Below are positions 17,863 through 28,275 of a DNA stretch of 35,467 bases, piece by piece (within the stretch, counting starts at the first letter, position 1; each line of letters opens with the position of its first letter). This DNA is from Pseudobacteroides sp. (GTDB lineage Bacteria > Bacillota > Clostridia > Acetivibrionales > DSM-2933), in contig NZ_DATCTU010000043.1 of NCBI RefSeq assembly GCF_036567765.1, positions 1-35,467 of the forward strand. Reading direction: 5' to 3'. The notes under the pieces are model-generated. The model was given only the letters and a program-made list of their open reading frames with translations. It was not told the origin of the DNA and did not search any database. The translations under genes were made by a program, and so were the position numbers.

Positions 17863-19845
17863 ATGTCGGAATTCAAGATAAAATCCGAATATGTACCACG
17901 CGGGGATCAGCCCAAAGCTATTGAGCTTTTAGGAAATGGGTTGGTAAAGGGATATAAGCATCAGACGCTTTTAGGCGTTACTGGTTCGGGAAAAACATAT
18001 ACAATTGCAAATGTTATTGAAAAGGTGCAAAAGCCAACTTTGGTAATAGCACATAATAAAACTTTGGCTGCCCAGTTGTGCAGTGAATTCAAGGAGTTTT
18101 TTCCTGATAACGCAGTTGAATATTTTGTAAGCTACTATGACTATTATCAGCCGGAAGCTTATATTCCATCAACTGATACCTATATTGAGAAGGACTCATC
18201 AATAAACGATGAAATAGATAAATTGCGGCACTCCGCGACAGCAGCACTCTTTGAAAGAAGAGATGTTATTATTGTAGCAAGTGTATCCTGTATTTACGGC
18301 CTTGGAGACCCTGAGGATTATACAGATCTTATGCTTTCCTTAAGGCCTGGCATGAGAAAAGACAGGGATGAGGTAATAAGAAAGCTTGTAGACCTTCAGT
18401 ATGAAAGAAACGAAATAGACTTTAAGAGAAGCAAATTTAGGGCTAAAGGAGATGTGTTGGAGATATTTCCTGCATCGTCATCTGAAAACGTAATCAGGGT
18501 TGAGTTTTTTGGTGATGAAATAGAGAAGATTACTGAAATTCATTCGCTTACAGGTGAGATCAAGGGAACTCGTTCACATGTTTCTATTTTCCCAGCATCA
18601 CACTATGCAACAACTAGAGAAAAGATGGAAAAGGCTCTGGGCAGTATTGAGGAAGAGTTGGATTTAAGACTGAAGGATCTTAAAAGTCAGGGCAAAATAC
18701 TGGAAGCACACAGGCTTGAGCAAAGGACGAGGTATGACCTTGAGATGCTTCAGGAGGTTGGTTTCTGTCAGGGAATTGAAAACTACTCAAGGCATATCAG
18801 TGGACGTGCTCCTGGAAGTGCTCCATACACACTGATGGATTATTTTCCTGATGACTACCTGCTGGTGATAGATGAATCCCATGTCTCCATCCCCCAAATT
18901 GGGGCAATGTACAACGGGGACAGGTCTAGAAAAGAAGCACTTGTAGAGTATGGCTTCAGACTTCCTTCTGCTTTTGACAACAGACCGCTTAAGTTTCAGG
19001 AATATGAGAAGAGGGTAAATCAGGCCATATATGTAAGTGCCACCCCTGCAAAATATGAAAAGGAGCACTCTTTACAGGTTGTTGAGCAGATTATAAGGCC
19101 AACAGGTCTTATTGATCCTGAAGTAATAATAAATCCTATTAAAGGGCAGATAGACAACTTGATAGGCGAAATAAGCGAGAGGGTTAAAAAGGATCAAAGG
19201 GTGCTTGTAACCACATTGACAAAAAAGATGGCTGAAGACCTTACCGATTATCTTAAGGAACTGGATTTTAAGGTGAGATATCTGCATTCAGACGTAGATA
19301 CCCTTGAAAGAATGGAAATTATAAGGGATTTGAGGCTTGGAGTTTTTGACGTGCTTGTAGGTATCAATCTCTTAAGGGAAGGTCTTGATCTGCCTGAGGT
19401 TTCACTGGTAGCTATATTGGATGCTGATAAGGAAGGGTTCCTAAGATCGGAAACCTCATTGATCCAGACTATCGGTAGGGCAGCAAGAAATGCTGAAGGC
19501 AAAGTCATTATGTACGCCGATAGAATAACAGATTCCATGAGCAAGGCATTGAATGAGACCAATAGAAGAAGAAAGCTTCAAATGGAATACAATGAGCAGC
19601 ATGGCATAACCCCCACAACAATCAGGAAGGCTGTAAGGAATGTAATAGAAGCTACAAAAGCGGCAGAAGAGGGAGCAGAGTATGGAATCAGCCGTGATGA
19701 AGAAACATCAACAAAAGAACAAATACAGGCTCTTATAAACAAACTTTCAAAGGAAATGAAAGAAGCGGCGGTTAATTTGCAATTTGAGAGAGCCGCTGAG
19801 TTAAGGGATAAAATTATGGAACTTAAAGACAGGATGGAGAATTGA
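17863..19845 (+). CDS. uvrB: Excinuclease ABC subunit B
   Basis: A 660-residue damage-verifying helicase of nucleotide excision repair. It is loaded by UvrA and then recruits UvrC. Walker A GVTGSGKT is at residues 38-45. The damage-probing beta-hairpin with [12 protein letters not shown] is near 94-105. Walker B DESH is near 338. The QTIGRAARN helicase motif VI follows. A C-terminal UVR domain that binds UvrC spans about 621-656. Length is normal. It is followed after only 4 bases by a CPBP protease gene, while uvrA lies 5.4 kb downstream behind unrelated genes. Confidence 0.98.
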   Translation: MSEFKIKSEYVPRGDQPKAIELLGNGLVKGYKHQTLLGVTGSGKTYTIANVIEKVQKPTLVIAHNKTLAAQLCSEFKEFFPDNAVEYFVSYYDYYQPEAYIPSTDTYIEKDSSINDEIDKLRHSATAALFERRDVIIVASVSCIYGLGDPEDYTDLMLSLRPGMRKDRDEVIRKLVDLQYERNEIDFKRSKFRAKGDVLEIFPASSSENVIRVEFFGDEIEKITEIHSLTGEIKGTRSHVSIFPASHYATTREKMEKALGSIEEELDLRLKDLKSQGKILEAHRLEQRTRYDLEMLQEVGFCQGIENYSRHISGRAPGSAPYTLMDYFPDDYLLVIDESHVSIPQIGAMYNGDRSRKEALVEYGFRLPSAFDNRPLKFQEYEKRVNQAIYVSATPAKYEKEHSLQVVEQIIRPTGLIDPEVIINPIKGQIDNLIGEISERVKKDQRVLVTTLTKKMAEDLTDYLKELDFKVRYLHSDVDTLERMEIIRDLRLGVFDVLVGINLLREGLDLPEVSLVAILDADKEGFLRSETSLIQTIGRAARNAEGKVIMYADRITDSMSKALNETNRRRKLQMEYNEQHGITPTTIRKAVRNVIEATKAAEEGAEYGISRDEETSTKEQIQALINKLSKEMKEAAVNLQFERAAELRDKIMELKDRMEN

Positions 19846-19849
19846 CATT

Positions 19850-20548
19850 ATGGATAGCAAAAGTGGTTGGTCAAAAGGTGTAACTTCGTTTATTAAGGCA
19901 CACAAGGTTCACTATTTATTGATTTACTTTCTTATTTTTTATGGGGCCTGGACTCTTCACAGAAGTGTTTTGTCACCTATGGTGTATGAAGAATATGCGG
20001 GCCCCCCGGGCATTTTATTAAACGGTCTTATTAAGGTTTTTATTTGGGCCGTTCCGGTATTTATGTACATAATATATATTGATGGCAATAAGCCCTTATC
20101 TTATCTGAAACTTAACAGCCGTGCACTAATGGGCATTGTCTGGGGACTTGTAATAGGTGGAGCCCTTATAGGTATAAACTTGGGAAAAATGTTCCTCTAT
20201 GGAAAGAGTTCTTTAAACATGGATTTTGACTTGGATAAAATTATAAATGTTGTATTGGTAACATGTCTGACTGAGGAAATAGTCTTCAGGGGGTTTCTTC
20301 TTAATAAAATTGAGGAATTCATAGAGTTTTGGGGAGCAAATATTTTAGTTGCAATACTGTTTGTTACAATTCATTTTCCAATATGGATTATAAACGAGGG
20401 CGGCATCACAATTATGAAAGTTATACCGGTAATGGCACTGGGCATATTATTCGGTTATGCATATAAAAAGACTGGCTCACTATGGACTTCCATTATTATT
20501 CACGGTGCAAACAATTTTATGGTGGCGGTTATTGGGATAAATTTCTAA
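19850..20548 (+). CDS. CPBP-family intramembrane metalloprotease
   Basis: A 232-residue membrane protein with about six hydrophobic helices. The three CPBP (CAAX protease/Abi) motifs are present: E142-E143-IVFR147, the H175 of TIHFP, and H218-GAN221. These form the membrane-buried glutamate protease site. In eukaryotes the relatives process prenylated proteins. In bacteria they are linked to bacteriocin immunity, toxin maturation or signalling, but most have no known substrate. Translation is probably coupled to uvrB, since only 4 bases separate them. I see no bacteriocin precursor nearby. It ends before a strong terminator. Confidence 0.9.
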   Translation: MDSKSGWSKGVTSFIKAHKVHYLLIYFLIFYGAWTLHRSVLSPMVYEEYAGPPGILLNGLIKVFIWAVPVFMYIIYIDGNKPLSYLKLNSRALMGIVWGLVIGGALIGINLGKMFLYGKSSLNMDFDLDKIINVVLVTCLTEEIVFRGFLLNKIEEFIEFWGANILVAILFVTIHFPIWIINEGGITIMKVIPVMALGILFGYAYKKTGSLWTSIIIHGANNFMVAVIGINF

Positions 20549-20561
20549 ACCCATGGTGGCT

Positions 20562-20608
20562 AAATGCTTCAACTTCCAGTTACAATTGGTAGAGTTGAAG
20601 CATTTTTT
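20562..20608 (+). terminator. Terminator after the CPBP protease gene
   Basis: AAATGCTTCAACT (20562-20574) pairs with AGTTGAAGCATTT (20593-20605), followed by a T run. Confidence 0.85.
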
Positions 20609-20654
20609 ATTGTGTAAGGGAGTGTGGCGTAAACTAAACCAAGGAATTTTTTTC

Positions 20655-20683
20655 TTGACGCAGGATGTATAATTGTATACAAT
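20655..20683 (+). promoter_or_regulatory. Promoter and palindromic operator for citrate synthase operon
   Basis: TTGACG (20655-20660), a 17-base spacer and TACAAT (20678-20683). The perfect 12-base palindrome ATTGTATACAAT (20672-20683) covers the -10. A repressor dimer bound there would block RNA polymerase. The core resembles GntR-family operators, which is an inference. The remaining leader (about 175 bases) is AT-rich, with a small hairpin around 20771-20797. Confidence 0.6.
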
Positions 20684-20864
20684 AATACAAAGATACATTT
20701 TGAATAATCACTTTTGATACATAAAACTTTTCCAAGACAAGTATATATAATAAAATCAATATATTTTAAATCTCAAGTCAGAGAGATCAGATTTCTTTAA
20801 ATATTAAACAATATAATATTTAAAAAGATTTATATAAATTAAATTTGAAAAGGAGTAAATAACT

Positions 20865-22211
20865 ATGAATGTTGAAAGCTTATACAGCAGTTATTCTGAA
20901 TTGATAAAGGAGAATAATAACATTGAATCCGAAATGTTTACCAAGTATAATGTAAAACGCGGTTTGAGAAATAATGATGGTACAGGAGTTTTAGTAGGGC
21001 TGACAGAAGTTGGGGATGTCCATGCTTACATAATGGATGAGAATGAAAAGGTTCCTGTAGAAGGAAGACTTAGATACCGTGGAGTAGATATATTTGATTT
21101 GGTAAAAGGATTCCAGGATGAAAAGCGTCTGGGTTTTGAGGAATGTGTTTATTTATTGCTATTCGGAGAGCTTCCAACAAAGGAAGAACTTGATACATTT
21201 TCAGCTTTATTAGGTTCAAGAAGAAAGTTGCCCCGTGCTTTTACCGAGGATATGATTTTAAAAGCACCCAGCAAAGATATTATGAACAAGCTTGCAAGGG
21301 CAGTACTGGCTTCTTATTCCTACGACCCCAATCCTGACGATACAAGCGTTGAAAATACTTTGAGACAGTGCATTGACCTCATTGCCAGATTTCCGGCTAT
21401 GGCTGCCTATGGCTACCAGGCAAAGAGTCATTACCATGACGGTAACAGTTTATTTCTCCACAGCCCTAAAGAGGATATGAGTACTGCGGAGAATATTTTA
21501 CATATGATACGTCCTGATTGCAAATACACAAGGTCAGAAGTTGAAATTTTAGACCTTCTACTTGTACTTCATGCAGAGCATGGCGGAGGCAACAATTCAA
21601 CCTTTGCAACCCGTGTTGTTTCATCAAGCGGAACAGATACATATTCAGCTATTGCTGCCGCAATCGGTTCCTTAAAAGGTCCTAAGCATGGTGGAGCAAA
21701 CATTAAGGTTATGCAAATGATGGAAGATATAAAGGCTAATGTTAAAAAATGGAGTGATGAAGGCGAAGTCAGCGATTATCTTGTTAAGATACTGAATAAG
21801 GAAGCAAATGACAGATCAGGTCTTATTTATGGTGTGGGTCATGCAGTTTATACCCTGTCCGATCCCCGCGGAATAGTACTTAAAAAGAAAGCAGAGGAGC
21901 TTGCTAAGGAAACAGGCAATGAGGAAGAATACAATCTCTTTACACTTATTGAAAAACTTTCTCCAGAGGTATTTGCAAGGGTGAAAAGATCTGATAAAGT
22001 AGTTAGTGCAAATGTAGATTTCTATTCGGGTTTTGTATACAAATCTTTGGGAATTCCTCATGAACTGTATACGCCTCTATTTGCAATATCAAGAATTGCA
22101 GGATGGAGTGCCCATCTCCTGGAGGAAATTATAAATGGGGGAAGAATTATACGTCCGGCATATAAAAATGTGCTCGGAAAGGTTGCTTATAAGCCTATGA
22201 AGGACAGATAA
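20865..22211 (+). CDS. gltA: Citrate synthase (Si type)
   Basis: A 448-residue enzyme that condenses acetyl-CoA and oxaloacetate to citrate in the cytoplasm. Recognised segments are GRLRYRGVDIFDLV, LHAEHGGGNNSTFATRVV (His of the active site), GSLKGPKHGGANIKVM, GVGHAVYTLSDPRG (second His) and NVDFYSGFVY (catalytic Asp). It belongs to the longer class found in anaerobic Firmicutes. A 2-methylcitrate synthase activity cannot be excluded from sequence, but the aconitase partner supports the citrate route to 2-oxoglutarate and glutamate. The ribosome site AAAGGAG is strong. acnA starts 23 bases after the stop. Confidence 0.94.
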   Translation: MNVESLYSSYSELIKENNNIESEMFTKYNVKRGLRNNDGTGVLVGLTEVGDVHAYIMDENEKVPVEGRLRYRGVDIFDLVKGFQDEKRLGFEECVYLLLFGELPTKEELDTFSALLGSRRKLPRAFTEDMILKAPSKDIMNKLARAVLASYSYDPNPDDTSVENTLRQCIDLIARFPAMAAYGYQAKSHYHDGNSLFLHSPKEDMSTAENILHMIRPDCKYTRSEVEILDLLLVLHAEHGGGNNSTFATRVVSSSGTDTYSAIAAAIGSLKGPKHGGANIKVMQMMEDIKANVKKWSDEGEVSDYLVKILNKEANDRSGLIYGVGHAVYTLSDPRGIVLKKKAEELAKETGNEEEYNLFTLIEKLSPEVFARVKRSDKVVSANVDFYSGFVYKSLGIPHELYTPLFAISRIAGWSAHLLEEIINGGRIIRPAYKNVLGKVAYKPMKDR

Positions 22212-22234
22212 AATCTTGATTTGGAGGTCATGAA

Positions 22235-24160
22235 ATGAAAGGAACAATTACTGAAAAAATATTGAAGCAGCATCTGGTTGAAGGTGAGTTTGGCATTGGA
22301 AATGAAATCGCCATTACAATAGATAATACTTTGACTCAGGATGCAACCGGGACTATGGCATATCTGCAGTTTGAGGCCATCGGAATGGATAGAGTGCAAA
22401 CAGAATTAAGCGTAAGCTTTGTTGATCATAATACACTTCAGACAGATTTTAAGAACGCGGATGATCATCTCTATCTTCAGTCTGTCGCAAAACGGTATGG
22501 ACTATACTTTTCCAAACCTGGAAACGGCATTTGTCACCAATTGTTCCTTGAGCGTTTTGCACGTCCGGGGAAAACCCTGATCGGTTCAGATAGTCATACA
22601 CCTACAGCAGGGGGGATTGGAAGTTTTGCAATGGGTGCAGGAGGATTGGACGTTGCTGCTGCTATGGCTGGAGCACCTTTCAGAATCAAATTCCCGAAGG
22701 TTGTTGGGGTTAGACTTACAGGTCAGCTTACAGACTGGGTCTCTGCAAAGGATGTAATACTTGAGGTTTTAAGAAGAATTGATGTTAAAGGCGGCGTAGG
22801 AAAGGTTTTGGAATATTTTGGACCAGGTGTTAGTACTCTTTCAGTACCCGACCGTGCAACCATAACAAATATGGGAACAGAAACAGGATGTACCACAAGC
22901 ATATTCCCAAGTGATGATGTTACCAAGGCTTTCCTTGAAGCACAGGGACGCGGAGACCAATGGTTAGAGCTTATTCCTTCCGATGATGCACAGTATGATG
23001 AAATAATCGATATTGACTTAAACACTTTAGAACCGATGATTGCTTTACCTCACAGCCCAGGCAACGTTAAGAAGGTAAGTGAAGTTCAGGGAATAAAGGT
23101 GGATCAGGTGGCTGTAGGATCATGCACCAACTCCTCTTTAAGAGATTTAAAGATGGTTGCAAACGCATTAAATGGAAAGACCATAAACGAAAATGTCAGT
23201 ATGATGGTTAGTCCTGGATCCCGTCAGGTGGTAGAGCATCTTGTAGATAGCGGAGAAATGAAATACCTTGTGCAGGCAGGTGTACGTATGCTGGAAAATT
23301 CCTGCGGACCTTGTATAGGTATGGGCTCTGCACCTTGTTCGGCAGGAGTATCTGTTCGTACCTTCAACAGAAACTTTGAAGGAAGAAGCGGCACAAAAGA
23401 TGCTGCTGTATATCTTGCAAGCCCTGAAGTTGCTGTTGCTGCGGCAATTACGGGAAAGATTACAGACCCGAGGGATTTAGGGGAATGTCCAAAGATTAAG
23501 ATGCCTGAAAAATTCTTTATTAATGATAATATGACATTAAAGCCACTACCTCAAGAGGATGCAATTAAGGTGGAAATTGTTAGAGGTCCTAATATAAAAC
23601 CTCTTCCAACCTTTGATAAGCTTCCGGATGTTTTGGAAGGTTCTGCACTTTTAAAGGTGGGTGACAATATAACTACTGACCATATTATGCCTGCAGGTGC
23701 AAAAATTCTGCCGTTAAGAAGCAATATTCCCGAGATATCCAAGCATGTTTTTGAAGCGGTTGATGAAAGTTTTTACAAGAGAGCGTTAGAAAGCAGCGGA
23801 GGATTCATAATCGGCGGTGAAAATTATGGTCAGGGCTCAAGCCGTGAACATGCAGCGTTAGCACCAAAATACCTTGGAATAAAAGCTGTTATTGTTAAGT
23901 CCTTTGCAAGAATTCACCTTGCAAACCTGGTTAACTTCGGGATTGTACCGTTGACATTTAAAGATCCTGCTGACTATGACAGGATTGAATTAAACGATAA
24001 GATAGAGATTGCCATTGGAGACCTAAAGGGTGATGTAAAGCTTAAGAATGTTACAAAGGGATTTGAAATAGAGCTAAACCACACATTATCAGATCTGGAT
24101 GCGGAAATTTTGAAGGTGGGCGGAAAGCTTCCATGGATTAAGGAAAGCGTAAAAAAATAA
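22235..24160 (+). CDS. acnA: Aconitate hydratase
   Basis: A 641-residue [4Fe-4S] enzyme that isomerises citrate to isocitrate. Cluster ligands are the Cys of VAVGSCTNSS and the two of SCGPCIGMG. Substrate-binding segments GSDSHTPTAGGIG and the C-terminal swivel domain with GGENYGQGSSREHAAL are intact. The length fits the shorter aconitase class often labelled Aquifex-type. GGAGGT lies six bases before the ATG at 22235. A second ATG at 22230 is too close to the site. No isocitrate dehydrogenase is present in the window. The operon ends at a hairpin at 24179. Confidence 0.96.
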   Translation: MKGTITEKILKQHLVEGEFGIGNEIAITIDNTLTQDATGTMAYLQFEAIGMDRVQTELSVSFVDHNTLQTDFKNADDHLYLQSVAKRYGLYFSKPGNGICHQLFLERFARPGKTLIGSDSHTPTAGGIGSFAMGAGGLDVAAAMAGAPFRIKFPKVVGVRLTGQLTDWVSAKDVILEVLRRIDVKGGVGKVLEYFGPGVSTLSVPDRATITNMGTETGCTTSIFPSDDVTKAFLEAQGRGDQWLELIPSDDAQYDEIIDIDLNTLEPMIALPHSPGNVKKVSEVQGIKVDQVAVGSCTNSSLRDLKMVANALNGKTINENVSMMVSPGSRQVVEHLVDSGEMKYLVQAGVRMLENSCGPCIGMGSAPCSAGVSVRTFNRNFEGRSGTKDAAVYLASPEVAVAAAITGKITDPRDLGECPKIKMPEKFFINDNMTLKPLPQEDAIKVEIVRGPNIKPLPTFDKLPDVLEGSALLKVGDNITTDHIMPAGAKILPLRSNIPEISKHVFEAVDESFYKRALESSGGFIIGGENYGQGSSREHAALAPKYLGIKAVIVKSFARIHLANLVNFGIVPLTFKDPADYDRIELNDKIEIAIGDLKGDVKLKNVTKGFEIELNHTLSDLDAEILKVGGKLPWIKESVKK

Positions 24161-24178
24161 AAGGATGAATGAAAAAAA

Positions 24179-24216
24179 CCTGCAGTAATGTTCAAAAAGG
24201 GCACCTGCAGGCTTTT
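24179..24216 (+). terminator. Terminator after acnA
   Basis: CCTGCAG (24179-24185) pairs with CTGCAGG (24205-24211), followed by CTTTTT and preceded by an A run, so the stem can extend. Confidence 0.8.
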
Positions 24217-24286
24217 TCATGTCGTGAGAAATTGTGGTGTGATTAAGATAATATTGAAATAAAGGGGCAAAAAATCGTCAGATTAA

Positions 24287-25120
24287 AAAGGTCCTGATAA
24301 TTCTCAATTTAGTAAAGCACTAAAGAAATTTGATTATGCCCATAAAGAGGTTGCAAAAGTCCTTATAGATACAGAGCAGGATAGAAAAGAAATTTTTGAC
24401 ATTCTTAAGGCATCTCCATTTTCCATTCCGGATAAATATTTTAAATACAGGTATAATCACGACGTTTTTAGCTATGAGCAGTTAGCACCGCGGGAAAACC
24501 CAGAAACCCAGTTGTGCCATAATGAAAACCATATTAGTCTTTTTAGGCTGGAACTTGCTGAAATTAAGAAACTGTTTCTGAGCGGGAGCTACCTTCAGGG
24601 AGTGAAAAAATACAAAGACATTTGGAAGGCGGAGCATAATCTCCTGCTCTCAAATAATATAGAAATTTTCGACAGCCTCATGTCTTTAAGTGTTCTAAGG
24701 TCAGTTATAAATTTTTATGATGAAAATAAAAATTTATTTAGAAAAGACGATCCGAAAGATCTTTATCACATAACTGGTAATATCACCTCAAAAATTGACA
24801 GTAGCTTTAGCTCAAGCTTTGCAAAGGAGTACAGGATTGTTTTACACAATTTGGAGCTTACAAGATCCAAATGGCCTTTTTTTGACTATTATAAAATCTG
24901 CAGGCTTTTCCATGACAAGTATTATGATCTGTCACAGTGCATAAAAGATTCAAAGTATAAAATGAGAACGACGAGGTTTGATTTAACACCGGATAAGTTT
25001 TTGGAAAATCCTGTGGGTAACTATGGTGCATACATATCTTTAAATCTATATGACGGCATTCTTAAAAGCGTTTGGGAAACAAAGGATATGGTTGATAAAT
25101 TCAACGAAATCACGAACTGA
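24287..25120 (+). pseudogene. Unrecognised ORF without a start codon, probably 5'-truncated
   Basis: An open frame runs from the stop at 24284-24286 to 25120 (277 codons) but contains no ATG, GTG or TTG until a TTG at 24512. The 75 codons before that TTG read like normal coding sequence, rich in Lys/Asp/Phe, for example FDYAHKEVAKVLIDTEQDRK. This suggests the gene lost its 5' end or suffered a frameshift near 24280-24290. If the TTG is used, a 202-residue protein results, but no ribosome site precedes it. The product is soluble, mostly helical and charged, with no signal peptide. I do not recognise the family. It lies directly behind the aconitase terminator and has no visible promoter. Confidence 0.55.
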
Positions 25121-25122
25121 TG

Positions 25123-25151
25123 TTTGCAATTTTTTGTACATCTGATATAAT
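25123..25151 (+). promoter_or_regulatory. Possible uvrA promoter
   Basis: TTTGCA (25123-25128), a 17-base spacer and a perfect TATAAT (25146-25151), about 65 bases before the uvrA ATG. No LexA/DinR box was seen. Confidence 0.5.
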
Positions 25152-25215
25152 ATATTAGATTATTAACACACTTATTATATTGATTATTTATTGCCGGAAA
25201 TGTTGAGGTGAATAT

Positions 25216-28047
25216 ATGTTAAGAGATAAAATATTTATAAAAGGTGCCAGAGAACACAATTTGAAGAATATAGATGTTGTTATTCCTAGGGATAAGTTTG
25301 TTGTTATAACCGGAATCAGCGGTTCGGGAAAGTCTTCACTGGCTTTTGATACCATATATGCAGAAGGGCAGAGGCGGTATGTGGAATCCCTTTCTTCCTA
25401 TGCAAGGCAGTTTCTTGGACAGATGGAAAAGCCAGATGTTGATTACATTGACGGACTATCTCCTGCCATATCCATAGATCAGAAGACTACCAGCAGAAAT
25501 CCAAGATCAACTGTTGGTACCGTTACAGAAATACATGATTATCTAAGGCTTCTATATGCAAGGATAGGTGTACCTCACTGTCCGAAGTGCGGTAAGGAAA
25601 TTTCCCAACAGACAGTGGATCAGATGGTAGACCATATAATGTCCTTTGAAGAGGGAACAAGGATTCAGCTTTTGGCTCCTGTGGTCAGGGGGAGGAAGGG
25701 AGAGTATCACAAGCTTATTGAGGATGCTAAGAAGAGCGGTTTTGTTAGGGTAAGGATAGATGGAGAGGTCAAGGATCTTAATGAAGAGATCAAAATGGAC
25801 AAGAATAAAAAGCATACTATTGAAGTAGTTGTTGACAGGCTTGTAGTTAGACCAGATATTCAAAAAAGACTGTCTGAGTCTGTTGAGACTGTCCTACATC
25901 TGGCTGGAGGAATTTTGCTTGTTGATGTGATTGGTAAGGAAGAAATCCTTTTCAGCCAGAATTTTGCATGCAGTGATTGCGGCATAAGCATAGAAGAGCT
26001 TGAGCCTAGGATGTTTTCATTTAACACACCCTATGGGGCATGTCCTGAATGCAGCGGTTTGGGAACCATACTAAAGATTGACCCTGATCTTATTGTGCCT
26101 GATAGGTCAAAGTCCATGGCAGATGGTGCTATAAGAGTCGGAGGCTGGAATGTAGAGAATGGGGACGGTTATTCAAGGATGTATGTAGATGCCTTGTCAA
26201 AGCATTACAAGTTCAGTCTCAATACGCCTATTTGTGATCTCCCGGACCATATTGTAGATATAATACTTTACGGCACCAAGGGTGAAAAAATCAAGATAAA
26301 TTATACGAGGGAATATGGAAGCGGGTCTTTTGTGGCTCCTTTTGAAGGTATCATCAGAAGTATGGAAAGGCGTTATAAAGAGACCCAGTCGGAAACCATG
26401 AAGCAGTATTATGAAGACTTCATGAGCAATAATCCGTGCCATGAGTGTCACGGTGCCAGACTAAAAAAAGAGGCATTGGCTGTTACCGTTGGAGATAAAA
26501 ACATTAATGATATCAGCAAGATGGCAATATCTGATGCCAAGAAGTTTTTCAATGAACTGGAGCTATCGGATAAGCATAAGGCTATCTCAAACCAGATAAT
26601 GAAAGAGATAAATGCAAGGATAGGCTTTTTAGTGGATGTAGGTCTGGACTACCTTACACTAGCCAGGGCAGCAGGAACGCTTTCAGGCGGTGAAGCACAG
26701 AGAATAAGGCTTGCCACTCAAATAGGTTCAGGCCTTATGGGTGTTTTGTATATTTTGGACGAGCCAAGTATAGGTCTTCACCAGAGAGACAACGAACGGC
26801 TTCTTAAGACATTAAAACGACTCAAAGACATGGGGAATACTCTAATTGTGGTAGAGCATGATGAAGACACTATGTATGCAGCGGATCATATAATTGACAT
26901 TGGTCCTGGTGCAGGAGTCCACGGCGGCAACATTATTGCCGAGGGGACTGTTGAGGAGATAAAAAATAGTGAAGATTCTATGACTGGGCTGTACCTTAGT
27001 GGAAGAAGGAAGATTACAACGCCTGAAAAACGCAGGGCTTCCAACGATAAATACGTAGAAATAGTGGGTGCAAGAGAAAACAATCTTAAAAATATAAATG
27101 TTAAATTTCCACTCAGTGTTTTTACTTGTATTACTGGGGTTTCGGGCTCCGGTAAAAGCTCACTTATAAATGAAATACTATATAAAAAATGTGCCTCTGA
27201 GCTCAACAGGGCAAGGCTGAGACCCGGTGATCATGATTATGTCAATGGCCTTGAGCACCTGGAAAAGGTAATAGATATAGATCAGTCCCCTATAGGCAGA
27301 ACACCAAGATCAAACCCTGCAACATATACCGGAATGTTTGATCTTATAAGGGAGGTTTTTAGCGAAACCACCGAATCAAAGATGAGGGGCTACAAGACGG
27401 GGCGATTCAGCTTCAATGTAAAGGGTGGTAGATGCGAAGCATGCAGCGGGGATGGTATCATAAAGATCGAGATGCACTTTTTGCCCGATATATATGTTCC
27501 ATGTGAGGTCTGCAAGGGCAAGAGATACAACAGAGAGACCCTTGACGTAAAGTATAAGGGTAAAAACATTGCAGAGATTCTGGATATGACTGTAGAAGAT
27601 GCCCTCGAATTCTTCAAAAACATTCCAAGGATTCAAAAAAAGCTGCAGACTCTATTTGATGTAGGCTTGGGATACATTAAAATTGGACAACCTTCTACTA
27701 CACTATCCGGGGGCGAAGCCCAAAGGATAAAGCTTGCAACTGAGTTATCCAAAAGAAGCAACGGAAGCACCATGTATATTCTGGATGAACCTACCACAGG
27801 ACTCCATATAGCCGATGTCCACAAGCTTATTGAAATACTCCAAAGGCTTGTTGATGCAGGAAACACAGTTATAGTCATCGAACATAACCTGGATGTCATA
27901 AAGACTGCGGATTATATAATTGATCTTGGGCCTGAGGGGGGGCATAGAGGTGGTTATATTGTGGCGGAAGGCACTCCCGAGGATATTATTAAGATTAGTG
28001 AGTCTTATACTGGTCAATTCCTTTCAAAAGTGCTTAATCCACAATAA
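25216..28047 (+). CDS. uvrA: Excinuclease ABC subunit A
   Basis: A 943-residue ABC-type ATPase that detects DNA damage and loads UvrB. Walker A GISGSGKS is at residues 33-40, and a second, GVSGSGKS, in the C-terminal half. Two ABC signatures ([12 protein letters not shown] and [12 protein letters not shown]) are each followed by a Walker B ([24 protein letters not shown]). Zinc modules CSDCG-x(n)-CPEC and CEACSGDG-x(n)-CEVC are intact. Length is normal. It has its own likely promoter and a terminator. The separation from uvrB means the two are probably transcribed independently. Confidence 0.98.
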   Translation: MLRDKIFIKGAREHNLKNIDVVIPRDKFVVITGISGSGKSSLAFDTIYAEGQRRYVESLSSYARQFLGQMEKPDVDYIDGLSPAISIDQKTTSRNPRSTVGTVTEIHDYLRLLYARIGVPHCPKCGKEISQQTVDQMVDHIMSFEEGTRIQLLAPVVRGRKGEYHKLIEDAKKSGFVRVRIDGEVKDLNEEIKMDKNKKHTIEVVVDRLVVRPDIQKRLSESVETVLHLAGGILLVDVIGKEEILFSQNFACSDCGISIEELEPRMFSFNTPYGACPECSGLGTILKIDPDLIVPDRSKSMADGAIRVGGWNVENGDGYSRMYVDALSKHYKFSLNTPICDLPDHIVDIILYGTKGEKIKINYTREYGSGSFVAPFEGIIRSMERRYKETQSETMKQYYEDFMSNNPCHECHGARLKKEALAVTVGDKNINDISKMAISDAKKFFNELELSDKHKAISNQIMKEINARIGFLVDVGLDYLTLARAAGTLSGGEAQRIRLATQIGSGLMGVLYILDEPSIGLHQRDNERLLKTLKRLKDMGNTLIVVEHDEDTMYAADHIIDIGPGAGVHGGNIIAEGTVEEIKNSEDSMTGLYLSGRRKITTPEKRRASNDKYVEIVGARENNLKNINVKFPLSVFTCITGVSGSGKSSLINEILYKKCASELNRARLRPGDHDYVNGLEHLEKVIDIDQSPIGRTPRSNPATYTGMFDLIREVFSETTESKMRGYKTGRFSFNVKGGRCEACSGDGIIKIEMHFLPDIYVPCEVCKGKRYNRETLDVKYKGKNIAEILDMTVEDALEFFKNIPRIQKKLQTLFDVGLGYIKIGQPSTTLSGGEAQRIKLATELSKRSNGSTMYILDEPTTGLHIADVHKLIEILQRLVDAGNTVIVIEHNLDVIKTADYIIDLGPEGGHRGGYIVAEGTPEDIIKISESYTGQFLSKVLNPQ

Positions 28048-28089
28048 ATAGTCCTAAAGTATATAGATTGTTAATTTATAATATAGATG

Positions 28090-28127
28090 AACACTTTGAT
28101 CATTTTAATGGTTGAAGTGTTTTGTTT
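28090..28127 (+). terminator. Terminator after uvrA
   Basis: AACACTT (28090-28096) pairs with AAGTGTT (28115-28121). An inner arm adds G-U pairs, and a TTGTTTT tail follows. Confidence 0.65.
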
Positions 28128-28176
28128 TATTCCCCGGAAATGACTAAATGTCAATATTAATATTTTGTAATTCTAT

Positions 28177-28228
28177 TGTTAAATTTCTGTTAAGTTTTGT
28201 TGTATTGGATTTAACAATAATATATAAT
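28177..28228 (+). promoter_or_regulatory. Pho-box-like repeats and promoter for the phosphate transporter pair
   Basis: TGTTAA at 28177-28182 and 28188-28193, exactly 11 bases apart, and a weaker third copy (TGTTGT, 28198-28203). A -10 TATAAT (28223-28228) sits 17 bases after TTGTAT (28200-28205). Direct repeats of about 11 bases abutting the -35 are the usual arrangement for PhoB/PhoP activators. Confidence 0.5.
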
Positions 28229-28275
28229 CAACGAGGAACAATTGATTTAATTTTTACGGAAGAAGGGAAATAATT

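Noticed and set aside
19850..20548. Bacteriocin immunity locus around the CPBP protease
   Set aside because: No small leader peptide, ABC exporter or modification enzyme is found in the flanks.
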